Origin: an uncultured Sphingomonas sp.
GTDB lineage: Bacteria > Pseudomonadota > Alphaproteobacteria > Sphingomonadales > Sphingomonadaceae
Direction of reading: 5' to 3'
NCBI GenBank assembly: GCA_913775315.1
Contig: CAJYIX010000041.1
Coordinates: 1 to 49,199 of the forward strand
Length of the DNA: 49,199 bases
This document shows, one piece after another, positions 26,968 through 35,939 of this stretch (the stretch's first letter is position 1; each line of letters begins with the position of its first letter). The notes beneath the pieces were generated by a model. The model was not told the origin of the DNA and did no database searches. It saw only the letters and a list, made by a program, of their open reading frames with translations. A program made the translations under genes and the position numbers.

Positions 26968-27788
26968 GCCAAATGCTCCACGAAATCGAGAATGTCGGAG
27001 GCCAGCCGCGCGTCGCTGCCGCCCAGGTGACAGGCGAGGCTGAAGTGATTGTGTCCCGCAACGACCGACAGGCGCGGCAGGCGGCCGGTCGCGGCGAAGG
27101 CGGCGTTAGCGAGTGCCAGCGTCTCCGCCTGAAAACGGTCGGGGTCATGTTCTGCACAGGCGAGCAGCATCGGCAGCCCGGCTGCGGCGATCCGAGCGGG
27201 TTCGAGCGGGGTGGTCTCGCCCAGATACGGCACGTCGCGATCCTCGGGCGCGGTCGCGCCGTAGAGGCCGGAGGGGAGCACCACCCCGCGCACCGCCGGG
27301 GGCAGCAGGCCGAGCTGCATCGCCGTCGCGACATGCACCGACCCGGCCGAGGTGCCCGCGACCAAGATCCGTGCCGGGTCGCCACCCCTGTCGGCGGCAT
27401 GGACGACCAGCCAGTCGACCGCCGCCGCCACGTCCTCGCCGCCCGAGGGCCAACGCGCATTGGGCAGCAGGCGGTAGTCCATCACCGCACCGACCAGACC
27501 CGACCGTGCCGCCCAGCGCCCGACATGCGCGTTGTAGGGATGCGCCTCGCTCGCCTTTTCGCCGCGAACAAAGCCGCCGCCATGCACCCAGAGCAGCACC
27601 GGCCGGCGCTGCGCATCCTGCGGCGCGTACACAACCATCCGCTGCCGCTCGTGCGGACCATAGGCGGCGTCCTCGATCACCGGCGCCGTCCGGTCGGTCT
27701 GCTCGTCGGCGTACATCGCCTGCACCGCCGCCAGCACATCGGGGCCGAGGCGCGTGCCGAGCGCGGCGATGGCGGCGGGGTCGTGCAT
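26964..27788 (-). CDS. Alpha/beta-hydrolase, hormone-sensitive-lipase type esterase
   Basis: 274 residues. The oxyanion-hole motif WVHGGGF (~66-72), the nucleophile elbow GTSAGS (Ser ~146) and a late His in VAGHNHFSLA identify the HSL/BD-FAE-like esterase family. No signal peptide, so cytoplasmic. Likely deacetylates or de-esterifies small glycoside-derived substrates (inference). It overlaps MBL-protein stop at its start (TGATG) and the GH1 start at its end (ATGA), so it is locked into the operon. No lesion is visible. Confidence 0.87.
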   Translation of the reverse strand: MHDPAAIAALGTRLGPDVLAAVQAMYADEQTDRTAPVIEDAAYGPHERQRMVVYAPQDAQRRPVLLWVHGGGFVRGEKASEAHPYNAHVGRWAARSGLVGAVMDYRLLPNARWPSGGEDVAAAVDWLVVHAADRGGDPARILVAGTSAGSVHVATAMQLGLLPPAVRGVVLPSGLYGATAPEDRDVPYLGETTPLEPARIAAAGLPMLLACAEHDPDRFQAETLALANAAFAATGRLPRLSVVAGHNHFSLACHLGGSDARLASDILDFVEHLA

Positions 27789-28738
27789 CAGCGGCAGCCG
27801 AGGTCGTAACTGGACAGGTCGCGCGCCAGCCCGAACGGCCCCCGATGGCTAGCCGGGATGCCCGCGCGGATCGCGGCGGCATGCTTGCCGAGCGCGCCGG
27901 GCATCGCATAGTGCGTCACGACGACGCGGCCGACGCCCGCCACCGCGGCCATCCGCCCGATCGCCTCGGGCGGCAGGTGGTGCGTCGCCAGATGCCGGCG
28001 CATGTCGGCGAGCATGCCCGGCGGCGCATCGGGCCGCCGCGCGTTGATTTCCGCTACCAGTGGGTCGAGCATGACCACCTCGAAAACGAGCAGGTCGGCC
28101 CCCTTGGCAAGCCGGTCGACCGCCGCGCTCGGCCCCGTATCGCCGGTATAGGCGATGCTGCGCCCACCCGGCTCGAACCGATAACTGAGCGAGACCCCCA
28201 CCCTGCCGCCGCGGCCGTCGTCGAAATGGCTGTTCTCGACCCCGCGCATCGTCAGGCCGCCGCCCAGATCGGTGACGCTGCCGCCCGCCACCTCGACCAC
28301 ACGCACGCCCTCGGCCGGCTGCGGCGGCGGCTTGCCGAGCGCGAAGCCGATGCGAGCGGGCGGGGCGAGCGAGGCGAGGATGCCGTCCACCATCGCCCGC
28401 GTCCCCGGCGGGCCATAAACGGTGAGGACGCCCGGAAACTGGTTCATCCAGCGCAGCCCGATCACCGCGCCCAGACCGCCCGCGTGATCCAGATGCAGGT
28501 GGCTGATGACGACGGCATCGACGCTGCCCATCGTCAGCCCCGCCCGCGCCAGTTGTCCCACCGTGCCGTCGCCCGCATCGACCAGGATGCGGCGCTCGCC
28601 CAGCGTCAGCAGGTTGACGGGCTCCGACCGCTCGATCGTCGGCGCCGGCCCGCCCGCGGTGCCGCGCGTCGTCCAGCCCATCGCGGGGCACACACCCGCC
28701 GCCGCGAGCGCAAGTGCAGCGGCGGCGAGGCCCGGCAT
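27788..28738 (-). CDS. Exported metallo-beta-lactamase-fold hydrolase
   Basis: 316 residues. The N-terminus (MPGLAAAALALAAAGVCPAM) is a signal peptide; Cys17 might act as a lipobox. The metal-binding motif SHLHLDHAGG (~80-89) and later YTGDTGPS and VVTHYAMPG provide the usual His/Asp ligands of tRNase Z/ElaC-like MBL enzymes. Substrate unknown. It begins within the TonB receptor stop (TGATG). The reading frame is intact. Confidence 0.85.
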   Translation of the reverse strand: MPGLAAAALALAAAGVCPAMGWTTRGTAGGPAPTIERSEPVNLLTLGERRILVDAGDGTVGQLARAGLTMGSVDAVVISHLHLDHAGGLGAVIGLRWMNQFPGVLTVYGPPGTRAMVDGILASLAPPARIGFALGKPPPQPAEGVRVVEVAGGSVTDLGGGLTMRGVENSHFDDGRGGRVGVSLSYRFEPGGRSIAYTGDTGPSAAVDRLAKGADLLVFEVVMLDPLVAEINARRPDAPPGMLADMRRHLATHHLPPEAIGRMAAVAGVGRVVVTHYAMPGALGKHAAAIRAGIPASHRGPFGLARDLSSYDLGCR

Positions 28739-29526
28739 CAGAAGCGGCCCGACAGCTGGACGCCGATTGTTCGCCGCCCGTCGCGCGTGTTCCAGTTCAC
28801 CGCGCCGCCCGGCGTCGTGAACGGCAGGACGATCACCGCCGACTGGAACTTGGTATCGAACAGGTTGCGCGCGAACGCTCCCACCCGCCAGCGGCCATCG
28901 GGCGCACCGATGCCGATGTTGAGGCTGACCACGTCATAGCCGGGCTGACGCGCGTAAGCTCGCCGGGATCGTAGGTCACTTCGCTACGGTGATAGTAGGT
29001 GCCCGAGGCGTCGAGCTTCAGCCGGTCGTTGATGGGGACGTCCAGATTGGCGCTCGCCTGCACGCTGTGCTTGGGCGCGCCCGACAGCGGCAGGCCCTTG
29101 GCCTGGAACAGCAGCGTCGTCGCGGTCGAACCCGGCGCATTGCACTGCGCCGCCACCGCCGCCGCGCCCTGTAGCACCGTCGAGTCCGGGCATGCCGTCA
29201 CGTAATCGGTGAAGTAGGTGTCGGAATAGGTGTAGCCGGCATTGACCGAGAAATTGCGGTTGAACCGCCACGTCCCCTCGACCTCGAACCCGGCCGCCTC
29301 GAACCCGCCGGCATTCTCGGTCAGGAACTCCAGCCCGTTGAAGACCGAGGTCTGAAGGTTGCGATACGTGTCGAAGAAGACGTTGGCGTTGAAGGTGAGA
29401 TGCCGGTCGAACAGCTGCGTCTTGGCACCCACGGTGATGTCGACGACGGTCTGCGGCTTCACCTGTACCTGGCTGCCGGTCAGCCCCGAGAAGGTGACCG
29501 TCGGCCCAAGATAGCCGCGCGCGACG
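28738..29526 (-). pseudogene. TonB-dependent receptor, 3' fragment with frameshift
   Basis: Only the C-terminal ~260 residues of a receptor barrel remain, starting at ARGYLGPTVTFSG and including VDITVGAKTQLFDRHLTFNA, FEVEGTWRFNRNFSVNAGYT and TYYHRSEVTYDPGEL. Near 28946-28955 the frame shifts; the other frame continues QPGYDVVSLNIG, then FARNLFDTKFQ, and ends in QLSGRF at 28738. The signal peptide, plug and most of the barrel are missing to the right of about 29526, where sequence from the divergent cupin gene begins. A complete receptor would have imported the glycoside for the operon's enzymes. Confidence 0.85.
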
Positions 29527-29534
29527 GTGACGCG

Positions 29535-29882
29535 ATGGTCGACATGCGCGTGATCGAGGGCGGGCGCGGGGCGGCGATGCCTGCGATCCGCCACCGCGAC
29601 ACGCACGTCTTCGCCTATATTCTGGGCGGCGCGGTCGAATGGACGATCGGCGACGAGACGCATCTGCTGACCGAGGGGGATGCGGTCAACGTGCCGGCGG
29701 GCACGCGATATGCGACGAGCATCGTCAGCGGCACCGCACGCTGGCTGCTTTGTTCGGCGAACGGCAACGGCGCGGCGCTGTGGGACGAAGGCGGCACGCC
29801 GACCGGCCGCTTCTCCCACCCGATGGAGCCTGCCGACACGCCCGTTGCTTTTCCCTCGGGGGTCGATGCCGCGATCGATTAG
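29535..29882 (+). pseudogene. Cupin-domain protein, probably 5' truncated
   Basis: 115 residues from the first ATG after the junction. The segment AIRHRDTHVFAYILGGAVEW with DETHLLTEGDAVNVPAGTRY fits the two conserved cupin motifs (His-x-Asp/His pair, then G-D-x-x-x-x-P-x-G). It resembles single-domain cupins annotated as quercetinase-like dioxygenases, but with weak confidence. No ribosome-binding site precedes the ATG, and the usual N-terminal strand(s) or signal peptide are missing. The upstream boundary coincides with the abrupt start of the TonB fragment on the other strand. It could still be a functional short cupin. Confidence 0.55.
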
Positions 29883-29903
29883 GCGGAGCGGACCGCGCCG
29901 CGG

Positions 29904-32264
29904 CTAGTGGACCGCCCCCGCTTCCACGCCCGCCGTCAGCGCGGCGAGCGTCGCGGCGAGTTCGTCGCGGCGGAACGGCTTGGTCAGGCGTGGGATCGCC
30001 GGGTCGATGCCCTCCGCCTCGGCATAGCCCGAGACGATCAGCGCCTTCAGCGACGGCCGGTCCGTCCGCACCGCCTCGACCAACTGCGCGCCGGTCATGC
30101 CGGGCATCAGGTGATCGGTCACCAGGAGCTGCGGCTCGAGACCGGCGGCGAGCATCGACAACGCGCTTTCCCCCGACGCCGCTTCGACCACGTCGAACCC
30201 CATGTCGGACAACATGTGCGCCGTGCTCTTCCGCACCAGATCCTCGTCGTCGACGAGCAGCGCGGTGCCTTGCGGTTCGTCGCCGACCTCGCCGGCGCGC
30301 GCGCGGTGCTCGACCGGCAGCGGGTCGTGGCTGAGGGGCAGCCACAGCGACACCGCCGTGCCCCGCCCCACATCGCTGTCGATCGTCAGCGCGCCGCCGA
30401 GCTGCGCGGCAAGGCCATGCACCATCGACAGGCCCAGGCCGGTGCCCTTGCCGATCCCCTTGGTCGAGAAGAACGGCTCGATCGCGCGGGCGAGCGTCGG
30501 CTCGTCCATCCCCGTGCCGGTGTCGCGAACGCTCAGGCGGACATAATGACCACGCGGCAGCCCCGGACGCCGGTCGCGTACGGACTCAGGGCAAACCTCG
30601 ACATGCAGTTCGCCGCCGCCAGGCATCGCATCCCGCGCGTTCACCGCAAGGTTGAGCAGCGCCATTTCGAGCTGGTTGGCATCCGCGCGCGCCAGCGGCA
30701 GGCCGGTGGGCGCGTCCACCGTCAGGTCGATTGCCGGGCCAATCGTCGAACCGATCAGGTCGAGCATGCCGGCAACCAGTTGCGACACGTCGACCGCCAT
30801 CGCCTGAAGCGGCTGTCGGCGTGCGAAGGCGAGCAGGCGCTGGACCAGCGTCCTCGCGCGCTCCGCCGATTGCAGCGCGCCGTCGATCAGCCGCTTCTCG
30901 CGCTCCGACCCCAGCCCCTTTCGGTGCAGCATGTCGAGCGAGCCGATGATCGGGGTCAGCAGGTTGTTGAAATCGTGTGCCACGCCGCCGATCAGGCTGC
31001 CCATCGCCTCCATCTTCTGGCTCTGGCGCAGCGCCACCTGCGCCGCTTCCAGCTCGGCCTCGCGCGCCTTTGCGTGCGTGAGGTCGCGGCCGACCGCGAT
31101 GAAGTTCGCGCCGTCTGGTTCGGGCGCGACGGTCCATTCGACCGGCTTCCACCCGCCGTCCTTCGTCGCGATCCGGTTCTCGTAGCGCGCCGGTTCGCCC
31201 GACTGCGCCATCGCGGACAGCGCCGCGAGCGTCGGGGCGGCATCGTCGGGATGCATGAAGCTGGCATAGCCGCGCGACAGCAGTTCCACCGCCGACCAGC
31301 CAAGCACGCGGGTCCACGCCGGGCTGACCGCCGACATCATGCCGCTGAAATCGGCGCGGGCGAGCATGTCCTGCGACAGGTTCCAGAGCCGATCGCGCTC
31401 CGCCGACCTGGCCGCCACCTGTGCCTCAAGCGTTTCGTTCAGCGTCTGGAGCCGAAGCTCGGCATCGCGCCGCGCGGTGATGTCGTTGAACAGCACCGCC
31501 ACCCGGCGTTCGGTCGCTTTGCCCACCCGGAACGCATGGACGTCCCACCAGCGGCCGAGCGTCGCCGATCCTTGCTCGACACGGCCCGGCTCGCCCGTGG
31601 CGGCGACGCGGCCATAGAACTCGAACCAATAGGCTTCGTGATCGGGCACGATCTCTCGCATCCGCCGGCCGGCAGGGTCGAAGCCCGCCTGTGCGGCAAA
31701 GGCGGGATTGGCCTCGATGAAGCGATAATCGACCGGCTGCCCGGCATCGTCGAGGATCATCTCGATGATGCAGAAACCGACCTCGATATTCTCGAAAAGC
31801 GTGCGGTAGCGGGCCTCGCTTTCCTGCAACGCGATCAGCCGCGCGCGTGCCTCGTACTGGCGGCGGCGGGCGCGCACCGCGGACCGGACGATGCTGATGA
31901 GCGTGGTGGGATGGAACGGGCGCTCGAGAAAGGTGATGTTGCCGAGGAGGTCGAGATAGCGCGCCGCCGCCGGATTGCGCTCCAGCCCGCCGCCCCGTCG
32001 GGTCAGGAGGATGAAGGGCAGGTCCGACCATTGCTGCTGCTCGGCAAGCCATTCGGTGAGCGGCGACAGGTCGGCGGTCGCGATCGCCTCTTCGGTGATG
32101 ACGACCAGCGCCGCCCCGCGGTCGAGCTCAGCGACCAGATCGCCGAGCGACGCGCAGACCGTGAATTCGAAGTGCGCCTCGCCCAGCATCGCCGCCGCGA
32201 TCGCAGCGTCGCGACCCCGCGGCGCGAGGACCAGCGCGCGTTCGGAAACCGTCGTCCGCTTCAC
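29904..32264 (-). CDS. Hybrid sensor histidine kinase/response regulator with PAS domains
   Basis: 786 residues from a GTG at 32264 that overlaps the KaiC-family stop (GTGA). Order: N-terminal receiver-like domain (~8-130), PAS (~150-265), coiled coil, PAS/PAC (~290-400), HisKA with phospho-acceptor His in GGVAHDFNN (~428), HATPase_c with NLAVNARDAM and GKGTGLGLSMVHG, and a C-terminal receiver with phospho-acceptor Asp in LVTDHLMPG (~717) and a conserved Lys in LTKPF. No transmembrane segment, so a soluble kinase. The N-terminal receiver lacks an obvious phosphorylatable Asp. Co-expressed with a KaiC-like ATPase, an association seen in several alphaproteobacteria; the signal is unknown. Confidence 0.92.
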   Translation of the reverse strand: MKRTTVSERALVLAPRGRDAAIAAAMLGEAHFEFTVCASLGDLVAELDRGAALVVITEEAIATADLSPLTEWLAEQQQWSDLPFILLTRRGGGLERNPAAARYLDLLGNITFLERPFHPTTLISIVRSAVRARRRQYEARARLIALQESEARYRTLFENIEVGFCIIEMILDDAGQPVDYRFIEANPAFAAQAGFDPAGRRMREIVPDHEAYWFEFYGRVAATGEPGRVEQGSATLGRWWDVHAFRVGKATERRVAVLFNDITARRDAELRLQTLNETLEAQVAARSAERDRLWNLSQDMLARADFSGMMSAVSPAWTRVLGWSAVELLSRGYASFMHPDDAAPTLAALSAMAQSGEPARYENRIATKDGGWKPVEWTVAPEPDGANFIAVGRDLTHAKAREAELEAAQVALRQSQKMEAMGSLIGGVAHDFNNLLTPIIGSLDMLHRKGLGSEREKRLIDGALQSAERARTLVQRLLAFARRQPLQAMAVDVSQLVAGMLDLIGSTIGPAIDLTVDAPTGLPLARADANQLEMALLNLAVNARDAMPGGGELHVEVCPESVRDRRPGLPRGHYVRLSVRDTGTGMDEPTLARAIEPFFSTKGIGKGTGLGLSMVHGLAAQLGGALTIDSDVGRGTAVSLWLPLSHDPLPVEHRARAGEVGDEPQGTALLVDDEDLVRKSTAHMLSDMGFDVVEAASGESALSMLAAGLEPQLLVTDHLMPGMTGAQLVEAVRTDRPSLKALIVSGYAEAEGIDPAIPRLTKPFRRDELAATLAALTAGVEAGAVH

Positions 32265-33748
32265 GTCCCGTTGCCGTCCAGCAGTTCTGCATCACCATGC
32301 AGCATCGGCACCCCGCGCAGGACGCCCTGGAACTTCGTGAGCGGTTCGCCGAGCGTGATCCCCCGGCCGCCGATCCGATATTCGCGGATCGTATTCTCGT
32401 GCGGGCCGGTCCGCTTCTTGACGATCGAGATCGCGCGGCGGACGCGGCCCAGCGCCTCGAAATAGCGCAGCAGGATTACGGTGTCGGCCAGATAGGTCAC
32501 GTCGACAGGGGTCTTCATGTCGCCGACCAGGCCGTGCTGCGCCACGGTGAGGAAGGTCGTCGCCCCCTGCCGGTTTAGATATTGCAGCATCTCGTGCAGG
32601 CGGAGGATCAGCGCCTGCTCGCCCGGCATCGCCGCCTGATAACCGTTCAGGCTGTCGACGACGACGGTCTTCGCGCCATATTCCTCGACACAGGCGCGCA
32701 CCCGTGCCGAAAACTCGCCCGGCGACAGTTCGGCCGCATCAACCTGTTGCAGAAGAAGCTTGCCGGCGTCGATCATCGCCTGAAGGTCGATGCCGAGGCC
32801 CCGTGCCCGCTGGATCAGCAGGCCGATCTCCTCGTCGAACACGAACATCGCCGCGCTTTCGCCGCGGGCGATCGCGGTCTGGACGAAGGTGAGCACGACC
32901 GCGCTCTTGCCGGTCCCAGCGGGGCCCAGCACGAGCACGCTCGACCCGCGCTCGATCCCGCCGCCGAGCAGGTCGTTGAGCTTGGCAACGTCCGTCGTCA
33001 CCAGGTCGCGCGCGAACCGCGTCCTGTGCTCGGCCGAAACGAGGCGGGGGTACACCTGGACACCGCCCGGCTTGATCGTCGCGTCGTGATAGCCGCCGCG
33101 AAACGCGCGCCCGCGATATTTGATGACGCGCAGCCGCCGGCGCTCGGCGCCATATTCAGGTGCGATCTCCTCCAGCCGGACGACGCCGTGCGCGACCGAA
33201 TGAACCGTCTTGTCGTTCACGTCGGTGGTGAGGTCGTCGAGCATCAGGACGGTCGCCCGGCTCCGGGCGAAATAATGCTTCAGCGCGAGGATCTGGCGCC
33301 GGTAGCGCAGCGAGCTTTGCGCGAGCAGCCGGATTTCGGACAGGCTGTCGACGACGACGCGGTCGGGCTTCACCCGCTCGAACGCCTCGAAAATGCGCTT
33401 CGTCGTCTCGCCGAGCTCAAGGTCGGAGGAATAGAGCAGGCTCTGCTGCTGATCCTCGTCGAGCAGGTTTTCGGGCGGCACCAGCTCGTAGAGCTCGACA
33501 CCCGTCAGGTCCCAGTCGTGCGAGGTCGCCGTCGCGCGCAATTCGTCCTCGGTCTCGGACAGGGTGATATAGAGGCAGCGCTCGCCCGCACGCGCGCCGG
33601 CCAGCAGGAACTGGAGCGCGATCGTCGTCTTGCCGGTGCCGGGGCTCCCCTCGAGCAGAAAGGTCCGCGCCCGCTCGAACCCGCCGCCCAGGATATCGTC
33701 GAGGCCCTGTATGCCGGTCTCGGCATCGTCGGCAGCAGTCGTCGGCAC
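32261..33748 (-). CDS. KaiC-family double RecA-domain ATPase
   Basis: 495 residues from the GTG at 33748, preceded by GGGAG at 8 nt. The first domain opens ETGIQGLDDILGGGFERART with Walker A GSPGTGKT (~34-41) and catalytic Glu pair near LYITLSETEDEL; the second has LLGGGIERGSSVLVLGPAGT, with Walker A GPAGTGKS near residue 270. Length and tandem domains match KaiC. Whether the KaiC phosphorylation Ser/Thr pair is present cannot be judged from inspection. There is no kaiA or kaiB nearby, so a circadian clock is not implied. Its stop overlaps the hybrid kinase start, suggesting the two act together. Confidence 0.92.
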   Translation of the reverse strand: MPTTAADDAETGIQGLDDILGGGFERARTFLLEGSPGTGKTTIALQFLLAGARAGERCLYITLSETEDELRATATSHDWDLTGVELYELVPPENLLDEDQQQSLLYSSDLELGETTKRIFEAFERVKPDRVVVDSLSEIRLLAQSSLRYRRQILALKHYFARSRATVLMLDDLTTDVNDKTVHSVAHGVVRLEEIAPEYGAERRRLRVIKYRGRAFRGGYHDATIKPGGVQVYPRLVSAEHRTRFARDLVTTDVAKLNDLLGGGIERGSSVLVLGPAGTGKSAVVLTFVQTAIARGESAAMFVFDEEIGLLIQRARGLGIDLQAMIDAGKLLLQQVDAAELSPGEFSARVRACVEEYGAKTVVVDSLNGYQAAMPGEQALILRLHEMLQYLNRQGATTFLTVAQHGLVGDMKTPVDVTYLADTVILLRYFEALGRVRRAISIVKKRTGPHENTIREYRIGGRGITLGEPLTKFQGVLRGVPMLHGDAELLDGNGT

Positions 33749-33855
33749 TCTGTTTCTCCCGAATGATGCCGATACGACATTGGGAAACCTAGCATGGCCG
33801 CGAAAGGTCCGCGCTATCATCGATCGAGACGCCCGGCGGCTGGCGACCAACGTGC

Positions 33856-34740
33856 CTACAAACGAAGCGTATCGATCAGCGCGCGCAGCGCGGGCGTGAC
33901 GCGGCGGTCGGGGTAATAGAGGCGGCAGCCGGGATAGACCGGGCACCAGTCGGCCAGCACCTGGATCAGCCGCCCGTCGGCGATCTCGTCGGCGACGTCG
34001 TGCTCCATCATGTAGCCAAGCCCGGCCCCCGCCCGCACCGCCGCCGCGGCCAGCCCCTCGTCGTTGACGATCAACCGGCCCTGTACCTTCACCCGGATAT
34101 CGCGCCCCGCATCCTCGAACTCCCACGGCAGCAGCCCGCCGCCGCCGAGCAGGCGGTAGTTGACACAGACATGGGCATCGAGCGCGGCAGGCGTATCCGG
34201 TATCGGGTGGCGCGCGAAATAGCCGGGCGTGCCGACGACGACGGTGCGAAGGTCCGGCCCCACCGGCACGGCCACCATGTCGCGCTCGACGCTCTCGCCC
34301 AGCCGGATGCCGGCATCGAACCCGCCCGCGACCAGGTCGATCAGCCGGTCCTCGACGATCACCTCGACCGACACGTCGGGATGGTCGAGCAGGAATTGCG
34401 GCAGCCGGGGCGCGAGGATCGTGCGCGCCGCATAGCCGAACGTCGCCAGCCGCACCGCGCCGGACGGCGCTCCGCGCAGATCGGCCAGCGACGCGAGCCC
34501 CGCCGTCACCTGCGCCAATGCCGGATCGAGCGACCGTAGGAGCTGCGCCCCCGCCGCGGTTGGCGCGACCGATCGCGTGGTCCGCGCGAGCAGGCGGACG
34601 TCCAGGCGCGCCTCCAGTGCCTTCATCGCGTGGCTGAGCGCGGAGGGGGACAGGCCGAGGTCGGCCGCCGCCCGCGTGAAGCTGCGATGCCGGGCAACGC
34701 TGGCGAAGGCCGCAAGATCGTCGAGGTCGCCGCGCCGCAT
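33856..34740 (-). CDS. LysR-family transcriptional regulator
   Basis: 294 residues from the ATG at 34740 (MRRGDLDDLAAFASVARHRS), where LysR proteins normally begin; the frame is open further to 34776. The helix-turn-helix spans ~18-40 (FTRAAADLGLSPSALSHAMK), followed by LARTTRSVAPTAAG. The C-terminal ~200 residues form the periplasmic-binding-like effector domain with DAGIRLGESVERDMV. Divergent from the aldo/keto reductase, the typical target arrangement for LysR. Confidence 0.92.
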   Translation of the reverse strand: MRRGDLDDLAAFASVARHRSFTRAAADLGLSPSALSHAMKALEARLDVRLLARTTRSVAPTAAGAQLLRSLDPALAQVTAGLASLADLRGAPSGAVRLATFGYAARTILAPRLPQFLLDHPDVSVEVIVEDRLIDLVAGGFDAGIRLGESVERDMVAVPVGPDLRTVVVGTPGYFARHPIPDTPAALDAHVCVNYRLLGGGGLLPWEFEDAGRDIRVKVQGRLIVNDEGLAAAAVRAGAGLGYMMEHDVADEIADGRLIQVLADWCPVYPGCRLYYPDRRVTPALRALIDTLRL

Positions 34741-34835
34741 TGATGCACCATGCTCACAGGCCCTTGCGGCCCGCAACGGCTAATCCGGCAGTCGCCCATA
34801 CCTTACCTCCATCATCGACAAAGGAGTGACGAGCC

Positions 34836-35939
34836 ATGGACATGACCGACTATCGCACGCTCGGCCGCTCGGGCCTGATCGTCAGCCCGCTTGCGCTGGG
34901 CACGATGACCTTCGGCGCGGGACGCTGGGGCGCGGACGAGGCGGGGTCGCGCGCGATCTTCGACGCCTATGCCGATACCGGCGGCAATTTTATCGATACC
35001 GCCGACGTCTATTCGGGGGGCGAGAGCGAGGCGATGGTCGGCCGCTTCCTTCGCGAACGCGGCCACCGCGACCGAATGGTGATCGCCACCAAGTCCGGCT
35101 TCGCGCGCGGCGAGGGCAATCCGCTGGCGGGCGGCAATTCGGCGCGCAACATCCGCGACGGGCTGGAGGGGTCGCTCAAGCGGCTCGGCAGCGGGCACAT
35201 CGATCTCTACTGGACGCATGTCTGGGATCGCACGACCCCGCCCGAAGAGGTGCTGCGCGCGCTGACCGATGCGGTGCGGCGCGGCGACATCCTGTATTAC
35301 GGCTTCTCGAACGCCCCCGCCTGGTATGCTGCGCAGATCGCGACGCTGGCGCGCGCGCACGGCCTGCCCGAACCGATCGGATTGCAGTACAGCTATTCGC
35401 TGATCGATCGCGGCGTCGAGCTGGAGGTGGCGCCGGCCGGCCGGGCGCTCGGCCTCGGGCTGGTGGCGTGGAGCCCGCTCGGCTTCGGGATGCTGACGGG
35501 CAAATACGGGCGCGACAAGCTGGCGGCGGCAGGGCCGGCGGGCAGCGTGCCGAACAAGGCCGGCGAGCATGGCGGCGGCAGCGACGGGCGCCTCAACGGC
35601 GACAATCCCTATGGCGGCATGCTGTTCACCGAGGCGAACTTCGGCATCGTCGACGTTTTGCGAGAGGTTGCGGGTGAGATCGGCCGGCCGATGGCGCAGG
35701 TGGCGCTGGCGTGGGTCACGGGCCGGACGGGCGTTTCCTCGGTGCTGATGGGCGCGAGCCGGCCGGAACAGGTGCGCGAGAACGCCGCGTCGCTCGATAT
35801 CATGCTGTCGCCCGAACAGCGTGCGAAGCTCGATGGGGTGGGGGCGCCGCCCCGTCCGAACCCCTATTTCATCTTCGATCTGCCGCCCCGCGGCATCTTC
35901 GGCGTGGACAGCGTCGCGCCCTGGGGAGCCGGACTGTAG
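34836..35939 (+). CDS. Aldo/keto reductase
   Basis: 367 residues. The AKR tetrad is visible: Asp and Tyr in IDTADVYSGG, Lys in VIATKSGF and His in YWTHVWDR. NADPH-binding residues lie in GASRPEQVREN near the C-terminus. Cytoplasmic NADPH-dependent reductase of unknown substrate, in the AKR11/AKR12-like group. AAAGGAG lies ~10 nt before the ATG. Its last 76 bp are antisense to the 3' end of the convergent gene at 35864-36496. Likely controlled by the divergent LysR gene. Confidence 0.93.
   Translation: MDMTDYRTLGRSGLIVSPLALGTMTFGAGRWGADEAGSRAIFDAYADTGGNFIDTADVYSGGESEAMVGRFLRERGHRDRMVIATKSGFARGEGNPLAGGNSARNIRDGLEGSLKRLGSGHIDLYWTHVWDRTTPPEEVLRALTDAVRRGDILYYGFSNAPAWYAAQIATLARAHGLPEPIGLQYSYSLIDRGVELEVAPAGRALGLGLVAWSPLGFGMLTGKYGRDKLAAAGPAGSVPNKAGEHGGGSDGRLNGDNPYGGMLFTEANFGIVDVLREVAGEIGRPMAQVALAWVTGRTGVSSVLMGASRPEQVRENAASLDIMLSPEQRAKLDGVGAPPRPNPYFIFDLPPRGIFGVDSVAPWGAGL

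Noticed and set aside
29907-32465. An open frame of 852 codons on the plus strand opposite the hybrid kinase
   Set aside because: It is antisense to a clearly recognisable kinase, its product is Arg/His/Asp-rich without domains, and long stop-free antisense frames are expected in DNA of this GC content.
32261-33748. A circadian clock locus
   Set aside because: Only a KaiC-like protein is present; kaiA and kaiB are absent and most KaiC-family proteins outside cyanobacteria are not clock components.
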